Source: Companilactobacillus halodurans (GTDB lineage: Bacteria > Bacillota > Bacilli > Lactobacillales > Lactobacillaceae). From it: a stretch of 64,000 bases of DNA. Under the pieces are notes generated by a model. It did not search any database, was not told where the DNA came from, and saw nothing but the letters and a program-made list of their open reading frames with translations. Numbering within the stretch: the stretch's first letter is position 1; every line of letters starts with the position of its first letter. Positions 51,588 to 60,211 of this stretch are shown one piece after another. Both the position numbers and the translations under genes were made by a program. The stretch spans positions 82,321 to 146,320 of the forward strand of contig NZ_VDFP01000003.1 of assembly GCF_009600985.1 (NCBI RefSeq), read 5' to 3'.

Positions 51588-52742
51588 TTGGAAGATAAAG
51601 AAGATTTTATATTTTGCACTAATTGTGGGACAAAAAATAAGGCTGATTCAAAATTTTGTACGAAATGCGGTCAACCTTTAGTAACAATTACTGATGAGGG
51701 GATTGAAACTGACGATAGTCAAGCAGCACAAGAAATTCCACATCAATCAATCATTGATTCAGCGACTTCGCATTTAAACAGTTGGACTGGCGGACAAGGC
51801 TCAGTCAAGGTCAGTTGGAAAGAATTCTTTGGTCAAGTTTTTAAACCACATACTGAAAAAGAAGCTGAAGAAATTTTTAGTGCTGGAACTGAGAAAACAA
51901 CGCCATCACTACAAGAGATTTCTAATGATAAAGTTCAACCTTGGTTGTTCTCGAGAATTTTGGTAACGATTTTATTGGCGGGAATTTTATTGTCAGTGCT
52001 CACGACTTTAAATACTGGAAATAGAATGGGTGATCAAATTGCAATGTTGGTAGTTATTGCTATTGCCGTCCCTATGTCAGCTTTAGTATTATTTTTTGAA
52101 ACTAATGTTTATAAAAATATTAGTTTTTATCGTGTTGGGAAAATCATGTTAATTGGCGGAATATTGTCATTGATTGTTTCAATAATTGGATATCACGTTC
52201 TTCCTAACGATAATTCTTTAAGTTTTTTTAGTGTATTATTAATTGGATTTATTGAAGAGACTGCCAAAGTATTAGTGGCGGCTTACTTTGTTAGAAAATT
52301 AAATGTTAATAGAATTTTAAATGGATTATTAATTGGAGCGGCTGTTGGAACAGGCTTTTCCGCTTTTGAAAATATTCAATATATGGTGGATGGATATCAA
52401 TTAGTATCCATGGAAACTGCTCTTCAAAGAACATTATTATCAATTTCTGATCACACTGAATGGTGTGCAATTGCGACAGCGGCATTAGTTATTGCAAAAG
52501 GGACTGGAAAGCTTACTAGCAACTCATTCTGGGATATGAGATTTTTACGTTTCTTTGGATTGGTAATGATAATTCACATGCTTTGGGATTGGAGTTTGTT
52601 TGATAGCTTTACCAATGTAAGATATATTGTTTTAGCAATTATTACCTGGGTAACCGTATTTGTTATGATTCATGCTGGTTTAAATGAAGTTAAGAGATTA
52701 CAACTAAATTATCAAAATGATGAACAAAACGAGGGTGACTAA
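51588..52742 (+). CDS. zinc-ribbon PrsW-family intramembrane metalloprotease
   Basis: A 384-residue protein. The N-terminal zinc ribbon is CTNCGTKNKADSKFCTKCG (about 10-28), and the PrsW-type membrane domain carries EETAK (223-227), FSAFENIQY (about 256-264) and HMLWD (330-334), the three catalytic motif groups of the family. PrsW cleaves membrane anti-sigma factors in bacilli. The start is TTG 51588 after AGAGGGGACTCAAAC. The paralogous zinc ribbons of the two upstream membrane proteins suggest they are partners or substrates. Confidence 0.85.
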   Translation: MEDKEDFIFCTNCGTKNKADSKFCTKCGQPLVTITDEGIETDDSQAAQEIPHQSIIDSATSHLNSWTGGQGSVKVSWKEFFGQVFKPHTEKEAEEIFSAGTEKTTPSLQEISNDKVQPWLFSRILVTILLAGILLSVLTTLNTGNRMGDQIAMLVVIAIAVPMSALVLFFETNVYKNISFYRVGKIMLIGGILSLIVSIIGYHVLPNDNSLSFFSVLLIGFIEETAKVLVAAYFVRKLNVNRILNGLLIGAAVGTGFSAFENIQYMVDGYQLVSMETALQRTLLSISDHTEWCAIATAALVIAKGTGKLTSNSFWDMRFLRFFGLVMIIHMLWDWSLFDSFTNVRYIVLAIITWVTVFVMIHAGLNEVKRLQLNYQNDEQNEGD

Positions 52743-52743
52743 T

Positions 52744-53742
52744 ATGAAATGGAGTTTGAGACTGGCAACTTTAACTTTAGTTGGATTTTTATTTCTAACA
52801 GGATGTGGAAATCAAAGAATTGTGAATAGTAGTTCTAATTCTGGTTCTAGTTCCAAGACGACTAGCTCTGTTAAACATAAGAAGTCAAAGCCTAAGAGTA
52901 CTAAGAAGAAAACTACATCTACATCAAATAAACAATCAACAACGTTAGTTTGGAATTCTCGAAAAGATAAACAATTGAATGAATTTATCGATCAATGGGC
53001 ACCAACTATGAATCAGTCATATGTAAAATATGATGGTAAAAATTCTTTAAAGACTTCACCAGGCATGGTATATCCTGATGATTTGCCAAGGGTCAATGTT
53101 GAGGGTTCAAAAGCTTCGATTGCTTGGAGTAAGGATGGCAAAGGCGACAATTCTTATAATGTCGTCGCTATTTATAATTACAATGGAACGGTTCCACCAC
53201 TACCTAATCACATTACTTACTTCTTTACTTTTCACAATAACCAGCCAGTTGTTTTGGTAGATCAAAGTCGTGATGGTACGCCTAATTTGTTGGAAACTAA
53301 GAATACGAAAGTCAAGGATAGCTTTGATTCTATCGTAGCTGGAAACTACAAGCCTAGTTCAGAAAATTCCAGTTCAGAAAATTCCAACAATCAAAAGCAG
53401 GCTACAATCAGTGATCCTAAGATTATTGGAGCTTTAGTTTATGAAAAAGCTAGAAACGGTGTTGATTTAACTAAGGAAGTAGACTTAGGCGTTTATACTG
53501 CCAATGGTAAATATTGGATTGGTACGGGAACATCAACATCTAATGTTGGTTTTACGATTGATGGAGATACAGTTCATTACTTTACTAAAGATATGGCTAA
53601 TGCTGACTCTACAGCAGATGCTGAAGAAATTGAACATACTGTCAGTTTGTCTGATTTGGAATCACAGTACTATTCAACAAATGACCAAAAACAAATGATT
53701 CAAGATGTTGTAGGCAAGATGCCAGCTATTGAAAATCAGTAA
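52744..53742 (+). CDS. DUF4767 lipoprotein
   Basis: A 332-residue lipoprotein with lipobox FLTGC (Cys21), a Ser/Lys/Thr linker (about 28-70), a DUF4767 domain (about 72-205; WNSRKDKQLNEFIDQWAPTMNQSYVKY) and a second domain (about 230-332) with KYWIGTGTS. DUF4767 lipoproteins are common in lactobacilli and uncharacterised. ATG 52744 follows GAGGGTGACTAAT, 1 bp after the PrsW stop, so the genes are coupled. Confidence 0.83.
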   Translation: MKWSLRLATLTLVGFLFLTGCGNQRIVNSSSNSGSSSKTTSSVKHKKSKPKSTKKKTTSTSNKQSTTLVWNSRKDKQLNEFIDQWAPTMNQSYVKYDGKNSLKTSPGMVYPDDLPRVNVEGSKASIAWSKDGKGDNSYNVVAIYNYNGTVPPLPNHITYFFTFHNNQPVVLVDQSRDGTPNLLETKNTKVKDSFDSIVAGNYKPSSENSSSENSNNQKQATISDPKIIGALVYEKARNGVDLTKEVDLGVYTANGKYWIGTGTSTSNVGFTIDGDTVHYFTKDMANADSTADAEEIEHTVSLSDLESQYYSTNDQKQMIQDVVGKMPAIENQ

Positions 53743-54000
53743 ATCACTTAATAAAATAACTAATAATATTATTGAATTAAGGATTCACTTGTTATAGACT
53801 GGCGTTGTAGTGATTATCGGAATTATTTTAGAAACAATTTTTATTTCAACCAGATAAAAATAGGGGATTTACTTTAAATGAAGATTATGTTGTAACAGTT
53901 TACATAATCATTTATGGCTGATTATTTTAAGTAGCTTCAATTATTTAATAGACGTGATTAATTTTTTTAATCAAATATATATATTTAAGGAGAGCATATC
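53743..54000 (+). other. intergenic region before CAP/SLAP gene 2
   Basis: A 258-bp AT-rich gap. AAGGAGAGCATATC gives the ribosome binding site for ATG 54001. I see no terminator with a clear stem for the preceding operon and no clear promoter. Confidence 0.4.
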
Positions 54001-54987
54001 ATGAAATTTTCTGCAAGAAGATCGGCAGTAGTTATTGCTGCTTTGGCAATGGCCGCAACAGGGGCTTTGAGTTTGAATCAAACAAAGGCGGATGCTGCCA
54101 CGGTTGCAACTGTTAATTCAGGAACAACTGCTAGACTTTATACTAATCAAGGGAAGTTGATTACTAATAGAGCACTTTCTCCTAATAGTCCTTGGGCTGT
54201 TGGAGAGATTATTACCATTAATGGAGCAAAGTATTATCAAGTTGCTACTAATGAATATTTAAAAGCATCTGACTCTACTTTGAATAATGGTGCAACAAAT
54301 ACTAATGGTAATGCAGTTGGTACTATTGTTAATGGTGACGCACCAATTTATTACACAACTACTAAAGGTGAAATGCCAGCAGCTAGAAATCTAGCAAATG
54401 GATCACAGTGGCAAGTAACTCGTGCTATTAGAGATAACACTGGGACAACTTATTATGAAGTTGCACCAAATCAATGGATCAGTTCTAATAATATGAGTGT
54501 TAATAAATCTATCGAACCACAAAATATTGAAAACAAATTCATTGGTATTACAAACAATAAGAACGCTGATCAAACTGATCAAAATCAAAGTCAAACCCCT
54601 GATGTAAGTGCCGTTGAAGCTGCAATTTTCCAATCTATCAACGATGAACGTGCTACTAAAGGAATCGCTGCTTTGACACAGAATTCAGCTTTGACAAATA
54701 CTGCTGAAATTCGTGCTAAGGAACTTTCAACTAAGTTCGATCACGTGAGACCTAATGGCCAGACGTGCTTTACAGCCTTCCCAAGTGGTGGTGGCACAGA
54801 AGAAGAGAACATTGCTGAAGGTTATACTGGTACAGCCTCAGAAATTGCTTCAAAAATTATGGATTCGTTCAGAGCTGAAAACTTTACTCCAAGTCACTAC
54901 ACTAATGTTATGTCGAGTGATGTAACAACAGTTGGTGTCGGTGTTTATCAAGATGGCAATGGAACTTATTTTTTTGCTATCAGATAA
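54001..54987 (+). CDS. secreted SLAP-domain protein with CAP domain (2)
   Basis: A 328-residue exported protein with the same design as the gene at 40109: signal peptide (about 1-32, SLNQTKADAA), two SLAP-type domains (NRALSPNSPWAVG...YYQVATNEYLKA; NLANGSQWQVT...YYEVAPNQWIS), a linker and a C-terminal CAP domain (about 200-328; INDERATKGIAAL, FDHVRPNGQTC, EENIAEGY). The CAP parts differ clearly, the SLAP parts less so, pointing to duplication and divergence. The second SLAP repeat is degenerate. Confidence 0.86.
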   Translation: MKFSARRSAVVIAALAMAATGALSLNQTKADAATVATVNSGTTARLYTNQGKLITNRALSPNSPWAVGEIITINGAKYYQVATNEYLKASDSTLNNGATNTNGNAVGTIVNGDAPIYYTTTKGEMPAARNLANGSQWQVTRAIRDNTGTTYYEVAPNQWISSNNMSVNKSIEPQNIENKFIGITNNKNADQTDQNQSQTPDVSAVEAAIFQSINDERATKGIAALTQNSALTNTAEIRAKELSTKFDHVRPNGQTCFTAFPSGGGTEEENIAEGYTGTASEIASKIMDSFRAENFTPSHYTNVMSSDVTTVGVGVYQDGNGTYFFAIR

Positions 54988-55100
54988 TATTTTTTGAGAT
55001 TACAAGCAAATTTTCTAAAGACAGCAATCGATGAATGCGCTATCATTAAATTAGATAGTGAATAATTTATCAAAAATCTTAGTCAAAGGTGTGTAATATT

Positions 55101-56114
55101 TTGAATATTGCCTTAATTGTAACCATCGTGCTTGTTATGGGAGTTATCTTCGTAAACGGTTGGACTGATGCGCCTAATGCCATTGCTACGGCAGTTTCTA
55201 CTCGAGTATTAAGACCAAATGTTGCTATTGGGATGGCTGTAGTAATGAACTTTTTTGGTGCTTTAGTCATGACGTTTTTTAATGCGCAAGTTGCGGAGAC
55301 TATTAGTAATATCGTCAGTTTTGACGGTGCAGGGAATTCTAGTCAAATTGCTCTAGCAGCTTCATTATTTGCAATTGTCAGTTGGGCTGTTTTGGCTTGG
55401 TGGTTCGGGATTCCTACTAGTGAATCGCATGCTTTAATTGCTGGGTTGACCGGTGCGGCCATGGCTTTGGGTGGTTTAGATGCCGTCAATGCTTCCGAGT
55501 GGTGGAAAGTCTTGATTGGATTACTGGTTTCCACAGTTTTCGGATTAGGTGCTGGTTATTTAATTACTAAGTTGATAATTTTTATCTTTCAAGGAATCAA
55601 TCGAATTTTTGCCAATAAATTATTCACCGTTGGTCAAGCCTTTAGCGCTATGGCGATGGCCTTTTTACATGGAGCTCAAGATGGCCAAAAATTTATGGGA
55701 GTTTTCATGTTGACGCTTTATTACAATAATTTAGTTGATAAAACTGGCAATGGCTTCGACATTCCCATCTGGGTCATGGTTTTGTGTTCAGTCACAATGG
55801 GAATTGGAACCTCGATTGGTGGTAGAAAAATCATCAAGTCAGTCGGGATGGATATGGCTAAGTTGGAAAAATATCAAGGCTTCTCAGCTGATTTAGGTGC
55901 GGCCATCACATTATTCTTTTGCTCCTTATTTGGGATTCCTGTTTCCACAACTCATACCAAAACAACGGCAATAATGGGAGCCGGTGCAGCAAAACGAGTT
56001 TCGTCAGTCGACTGGAGCATCGTGCGTGATATGGTATTGGCTTGGGTTTTAACGTTTCCCGGTTGCGGACTAATAGCTTATCTAATGGCAAAATTATTCA
56101 TAGTCATTTTCTAG
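55101..56114 (+). CDS. Pit-family inorganic phosphate transporter
   Basis: A 337-residue PiT (SLC20) membrane protein with both signature repeats: FVNGWTDAPNAIATAVSTR near the N-terminus and GAQDGQKFMGVF plus GIPVSTTHTKTTAIMGAGAA near the C-terminus. Low-affinity phosphate uptake driven by an ion gradient. TTG 55101 after AAAGGTGTGTAATATT is the likely start; GTG 55089 is in the ribosome binding site. The DUF47 partner follows after 11 bp. Confidence 0.92.
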   Translation: MNIALIVTIVLVMGVIFVNGWTDAPNAIATAVSTRVLRPNVAIGMAVVMNFFGALVMTFFNAQVAETISNIVSFDGAGNSSQIALAASLFAIVSWAVLAWWFGIPTSESHALIAGLTGAAMALGGLDAVNASEWWKVLIGLLVSTVFGLGAGYLITKLIIFIFQGINRIFANKLFTVGQAFSAMAMAFLHGAQDGQKFMGVFMLTLYYNNLVDKTGNGFDIPIWVMVLCSVTMGIGTSIGGRKIIKSVGMDMAKLEKYQGFSADLGAAITLFFCSLFGIPVSTTHTKTTAIMGAGAAKRVSSVDWSIVRDMVLAWVLTFPGCGLIAYLMAKLFIVIF

Positions 56115-56125
56115 GGGGAATTAAG

Positions 56126-56752
56126 ATGATTCGAAAAAAGAAGTATGATTTTTTTAAAGCGATGCAACATTTGGCTGATGATGCTCTAAAGGCTAGCGGA
56201 ATTTTGACTGAGATTATCAATAATTATGATCCGGCTAAGTTTTCTCAGGATTGCGAAATGATCAATAAAATCGAGTCAGATGGCGATGAAGATGTTAAAA
56301 AGACTATGAATGAACTCTATGTGGCTTTTATCACGCCAATTGATCGTGAAGATATCGTCCAATTAGTTGATAAACTTGATAATATTATCGATGGAATCAA
56401 TGGATTAACTTACGAATTCTACTATTTAAATATTCAAGAGCTGCGTCCAGATACTGATAAATTTATGAATTTGATTAATGAAGCAGTTGAAGCGGTTCAA
56501 CAATCAGTTGCCGAGTTTTCACATTTTAAAAATTCCAAAATGTTGGTCAAAAATATCGATAATACCAACAGAATTGAATCATTAGGTGACGAATTATATA
56601 CCAAACACTTGCGGACACTTTTTTGCGAGGAAGAAAATGATCCACTTACTGTCATTAGATGGCAAAAAATCTATGGCGGATTTGAGAGAGTTTTAGATGC
56701 TTGTGAAGATTGTGCCGATGTTATGGGCGGTTTGGTTATTAAGAATAGTTGA
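56126..56752 (+). CDS. DUF47 (PhoU-like) accessory protein of Pit
   Basis: A 208-residue helical PhoU-like DUF47 protein (KKYDFFKAMQHLADDALKAS; DREDIVQLVDKLDNIIDGI; FERVLDACEDCADVM). It is usually encoded next to Pit transporters and thought to control them. ATG 56126 follows CTAGGGGGAATTAAG. Confidence 0.9.
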   Translation: MIRKKKYDFFKAMQHLADDALKASGILTEIINNYDPAKFSQDCEMINKIESDGDEDVKKTMNELYVAFITPIDREDIVQLVDKLDNIIDGINGLTYEFYYLNIQELRPDTDKFMNLINEAVEAVQQSVAEFSHFKNSKMLVKNIDNTNRIESLGDELYTKHLRTLFCEEENDPLTVIRWQKIYGGFERVLDACEDCADVMGGLVIKNS

Positions 56753-56908
56753 TTTAAGAACCTACCAATACATGTTTAGACTTGTTTATTGCATAGAAAT
56801 GACAAAAAGTCGAATTTTAGAAAATATGTAATGGAAATGTATAAGTTTGTTAATTGAAATGCTCGTATAATGAGATTACTTAATTAATTATTGGAATGAG
56901 GTAATCTC

Positions 56909-57850
56909 ATAAGAGTTCAAAAAAGAAGAACCAGAAGATATTTGAGGATATTTGTATTAGTTTGTCTAGTAATGGTTGGATTGGGTTATTACTTTAACAA
57001 TTCATATGCTTTAGCGGATAGTGACAGTAATTCGAAAAAGCAGAGCAAAACAGAGCAAGCTATTAAGAAAAAACAAAAGATCATCAAGCATAATCTGACT
57101 AGCTATTTGAACAGTGTGACTGAAGATGGCACAGCCAGTGTTAGTTTTTACAATTTAGGTGCTGAGAATAGCAGCAATTCCAAAACCGATCAACTTTATC
57201 AAAAGGGTGATTTGCAAGTGGAATCTGACGCACATACAGTCAGAACAGCTGCCAGCACTTATAAATTATATTTGACCGCCTTTCTAATGAATCAAAAATT
57301 GAAAGGGAAATTTAGTTGGAACACGCAAAATACCGACAGTTTTAACAGAATGATAGTAAACAGTGAGAATGATTTTTCTGAAGAGCAGATTAATAAGTAT
57401 GGAGCTGATACCATCAGTAAATTCGTTAAGAGTCAGGGTTGGTATCCATCGGTCTTTACAGAAGGCCAGGCTGCACAAACGACAAGTTACAGTCTGCAAC
57501 TACTGTTAGAAGATCTGGAAGAAGGAACCGGTGCTTTCCAAAATAGTAGCGACCGTAGTAAAATCTTGAATTTAATGGGTAAACAAATCTATCGGACAGG
57601 TATTCCAACTGGAGCCCAAGAGGCAAAATCTGGAACGACCGTTCAAGATAAAGTCGGATTCTTAGATGATACTAATAATGATGCCGGAATCGTGACCTTG
57701 CCAAATGGACAAAGATATATTCTGGTAATCATGACTAATGGTCATAACCAAAGCAATTTGAGTGGTTTTCCAAGAATCGCTGAAATTGCCAAGAATGTTC
57801 AAGAGATTGTCTATGGAGACAACGCTGGAACTAAGATGATCAATTATTAA
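56909..57850 (+). CDS. beta-lactamase-like serine hydrolase, secreted
   Basis: A class A beta-lactamase/PBP-like fold. The active site is ASTYK (SxxK), followed by NSEN (SDN-like) and DKVGF (KTG-like). An N-terminal membrane helix (RIFVLVCLVMVGLGYYF) anchors or exports it. The only standard start is TTG 56942, but the positively charged RVQKRRTRRYLR that should precede the helix is in frame upstream. GAGGT lies at the right distance from ATA 56909, which I give as the start. It may bind or trim cell-wall peptides rather than degrade antibiotics. Confidence 0.72.
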   Translation: MRVQKRRTRRYLRIFVLVCLVMVGLGYYFNNSYALADSDSNSKKQSKTEQAIKKKQKIIKHNLTSYLNSVTEDGTASVSFYNLGAENSSNSKTDQLYQKGDLQVESDAHTVRTAASTYKLYLTAFLMNQKLKGKFSWNTQNTDSFNRMIVNSENDFSEEQINKYGADTISKFVKSQGWYPSVFTEGQAAQTTSYSLQLLLEDLEEGTGAFQNSSDRSKILNLMGKQIYRTGIPTGAQEAKSGTTVQDKVGFLDDTNNDAGIVTLPNGQRYILVIMTNGHNQSNLSGFPRIAEIAKNVQEIVYGDNAGTKMINY

Positions 57851-57863
57851 AATATTTTCGAAT

Positions 57864-57902
57864 AAAAGGCAAAATCCTTAATTGGGTTTTGCCTTTTTTT
57901 AT
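57864..57902 (+). terminator. terminator after serine hydrolase gene
   Basis: AAAGGCAAAATCC pairs with GGGTTTTGCCTTT, then a T-run. Confidence 0.87.
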
Positions 57903-58220
57903 GTTAAATTTATATATTTTTTTAGATTATTTAGTAGCATCTTAAGGTTACTTTAACATTGATATTGTAGCTTTTATAACATTATCCTGAATTCAATACA
58001 TTAATTAAGGATTGAATTTTAGATTAAGATTTTTATCAATAACATTCAAATAAATCATAAAACAAACATTTTCTTTTCAAAAATTATAATCATCCTTTAT
58101 AAAATAAACTATTAAAAAATGACTTTTTCAAGCCCTTTTACTTATAAAAATAATTAAAACGTTTATATAATGAAGTCGTTAAAAGCGTATCTCTATTTTT
58201 ATTACAGAAGGATAGGAGTG
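57903..58220 (+). promoter_or_regulatory. AT-rich leader and promoter of SLAP gene
   Basis: About 320 bp of very AT-rich DNA. TATAAT at 58166-58171 is the best -10; no clear -35 lies upstream. This -10 overlaps ATG 58170, so the true start is downstream at 58221. AGGATAGGAGTG is the ribosome binding site. Confidence 0.55.
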
Positions 58221-60041
58221 ATGAAATTGAGGAGAAATAGGCTTTTATTAAATTTTAGACAGATATTATTAATAATTTTGATGGCCGTAATGGGCTTGAC
58301 TTTTGTTTTAGGATTTAGTTGGCTCAATGTTCAAGCAGCTACCGAAAGTGATTCAGATGATAATTTGTCTACAAAAATCACTTTTGATAAAACTACTAAT
58401 AAATTGGAATTACCTGGAGTTTATGGTGGTAAAATTGTCACATCTTTTGACTCGGATACTCTTTCTCAAAACCAGTTGAGTCAATTAGATAACTTAAAAA
58501 CTGGTGATGAAATTGTTGTGGATTTTAAAAGCCAACAAACCTTGAATGATAGTGACGGTAATACGTTTTATCTTACAATTGTTAAACCGGAAACAGATAA
58601 AAGTTCTAATGATAATGTTTCTTCCAATGAAGATGCCATTACATTAAAAAAAGATAAATCCGGAGATTTGGTGACGACAGACGATAATGCATATGTTGAA
58701 GTAACTTTGGGATATTTTACACATATCAATTTTTTTTATGCCACATCAAAAAAATTAATATATACAGAGACTTATCATATTAAAGGGCTTGTCGCAAACA
58801 CACCCGTGAATCAAATATTAACGGGACTTGATGTTGATTCTGTGGATGAATTTGTTGGTTATGATTTCAGTGGTTTAGAAAGCGATGGTTTTGCTGTTAC
58901 GGGTCCAGAATCTTTAGATAAAATTGATTTTAATAATTTGCAAGTTTCGGTCCCAAGAGAATACGTTGATATTACTGAAAATTATACTGTTGATGGGAAG
59001 CTATATTCCACTGCAGAGTTTAAGGAACCAATGGTTGATTTAATGGATGGCGAAGTAACCTTGAAAAATCCTAAATCACCTGAAAGCGAATTCGGTGATA
59101 AAATTAAACTGGATGATGAAATAAAGACTAAGCTGGGAACTGTCACTAGTGCATTCAGTATAAGTGGTACTGGAATCGACACTAGTGAAAAAAATCCTAG
59201 TCTCTCAGATATTATTAGTTTTGAGTTCTTTGCTTTGAAAAAAGAGGATACTTACATTGCTATTCAAGATGCAGCAAAATTTTCTAAATCACCTCTTGAA
59301 GTTACAATGAATTATACAAGTGATAATAAAGACCTCAATTGGGATAATGTAGAAGTTACAAAGATGGTAACGTTACAGACAAATTTAGGTGAAAAGTCAG
59401 TAGAAGTTCAAGGTAACATGAGTATGGAATCAGGAAAAGTTAATACAGTCTCAATTACGGTCCCTGAAGTTGCCGGCTATACACCTGATAAAAAGAATCT
59501 GACGGTTGATGTTGCTAGCGATGGAACAATGACAGTCGAAGATAATAGTAAGGATAATCCTATTACCTATACTAAAAATGTCGCCTCATCAGGCTCAAAT
59601 AATGCGACTACTTCAAAGTCAAAAGTTACTGATAAGTCACAATTAGTATCAACCTATGTTGACAAGGGTGACGTCACGCTTTATAAATTAGATGGTTCTA
59701 CATTTTCCAAGATTACTAACCATGCTTTGAGTCCAGCTACTGACTGGAAGAGCAATGCATATCTTGAAAATAATGGCGAAAGATATTATCGTGTTGGCAA
59801 TAACGAATGGGTCAAAGCTGGTACAGTTTATGTATATGAACCAGAGAAACTTACTGTTGATACTAAAAATAAATTAACTTCTATTAGAAACAGTGAAGAT
59901 AAACAGATTACTAACCGGGCCTTTGCTAAGAACACAGCTTGGAAAGTCGATCGGCTTGCTTATCTCGGTTCTAACAATGCTTTGTACTATCGTGTTGCTA
60001 CTAATATGTTCGTTAGCGTTAATGATGTAACTAAAGAATAG
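58221..60041 (+). CDS. secreted protein with two C-terminal SLAP domains
   Basis: A 606-residue exported protein with signal peptide (about 1-45, ending VQAA), several beta-rich regions of unknown family (about 55-450), and two C-terminal SLAP-type domains (about 475-605; NHALSPATDWKSN...YYRVGNNEWVKA; NRAFAKNTAWKVD...YYRVATNMFVS). There is no LPxTG motif. ATG 58221 is chosen because the earlier ATG overlaps the -10. A neighbour at 60212 shares the SLAP ending. Confidence 0.82.
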   Translation: MKLRRNRLLLNFRQILLIILMAVMGLTFVLGFSWLNVQAATESDSDDNLSTKITFDKTTNKLELPGVYGGKIVTSFDSDTLSQNQLSQLDNLKTGDEIVVDFKSQQTLNDSDGNTFYLTIVKPETDKSSNDNVSSNEDAITLKKDKSGDLVTTDDNAYVEVTLGYFTHINFFYATSKKLIYTETYHIKGLVANTPVNQILTGLDVDSVDEFVGYDFSGLESDGFAVTGPESLDKIDFNNLQVSVPREYVDITENYTVDGKLYSTAEFKEPMVDLMDGEVTLKNPKSPESEFGDKIKLDDEIKTKLGTVTSAFSISGTGIDTSEKNPSLSDIISFEFFALKKEDTYIAIQDAAKFSKSPLEVTMNYTSDNKDLNWDNVEVTKMVTLQTNLGEKSVEVQGNMSMESGKVNTVSITVPEVAGYTPDKKNLTVDVASDGTMTVEDNSKDNPITYTKNVASSGSNNATTSKSKVTDKSQLVSTYVDKGDVTLYKLDGSTFSKITNHALSPATDWKSNAYLENNGERYYRVGNNEWVKAGTVYVYEPEKLTVDTKNKLTSIRNSEDKQITNRAFAKNTAWKVDRLAYLGSNNALYYRVATNMFVSVNDVTKE

Positions 60042-60054
60042 AATTATAAATGGA

Positions 60055-60091
60055 AAATAAGACCTAGAAATTCTCTAGGCCTTATTTTTAT
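60055..60091 (+). terminator. terminator after SLAP gene
   Basis: AATAAGACCTAGA pairs with TCTAGGCCTTATT (one mismatch), with a T-run. Confidence 0.82.
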
Positions 60092-60211
60092 ACGCAGATT
60101 ATGAAATTGATGTTATTAATTAATTTATATCTTTTGAATGTGTAAAGTATAAAATGTGATGTAAAAAATTATTAAGTGTTATGCTGAAGATGACTGAAGG
60201 GGGAACCAGTC

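Noticed and set aside
58170..58220. ATG 58170 as the start of the SLAP gene
   Set aside because: It overlaps the TATAAT at 58166-58171; ATG 58221 has a ribosome binding site.
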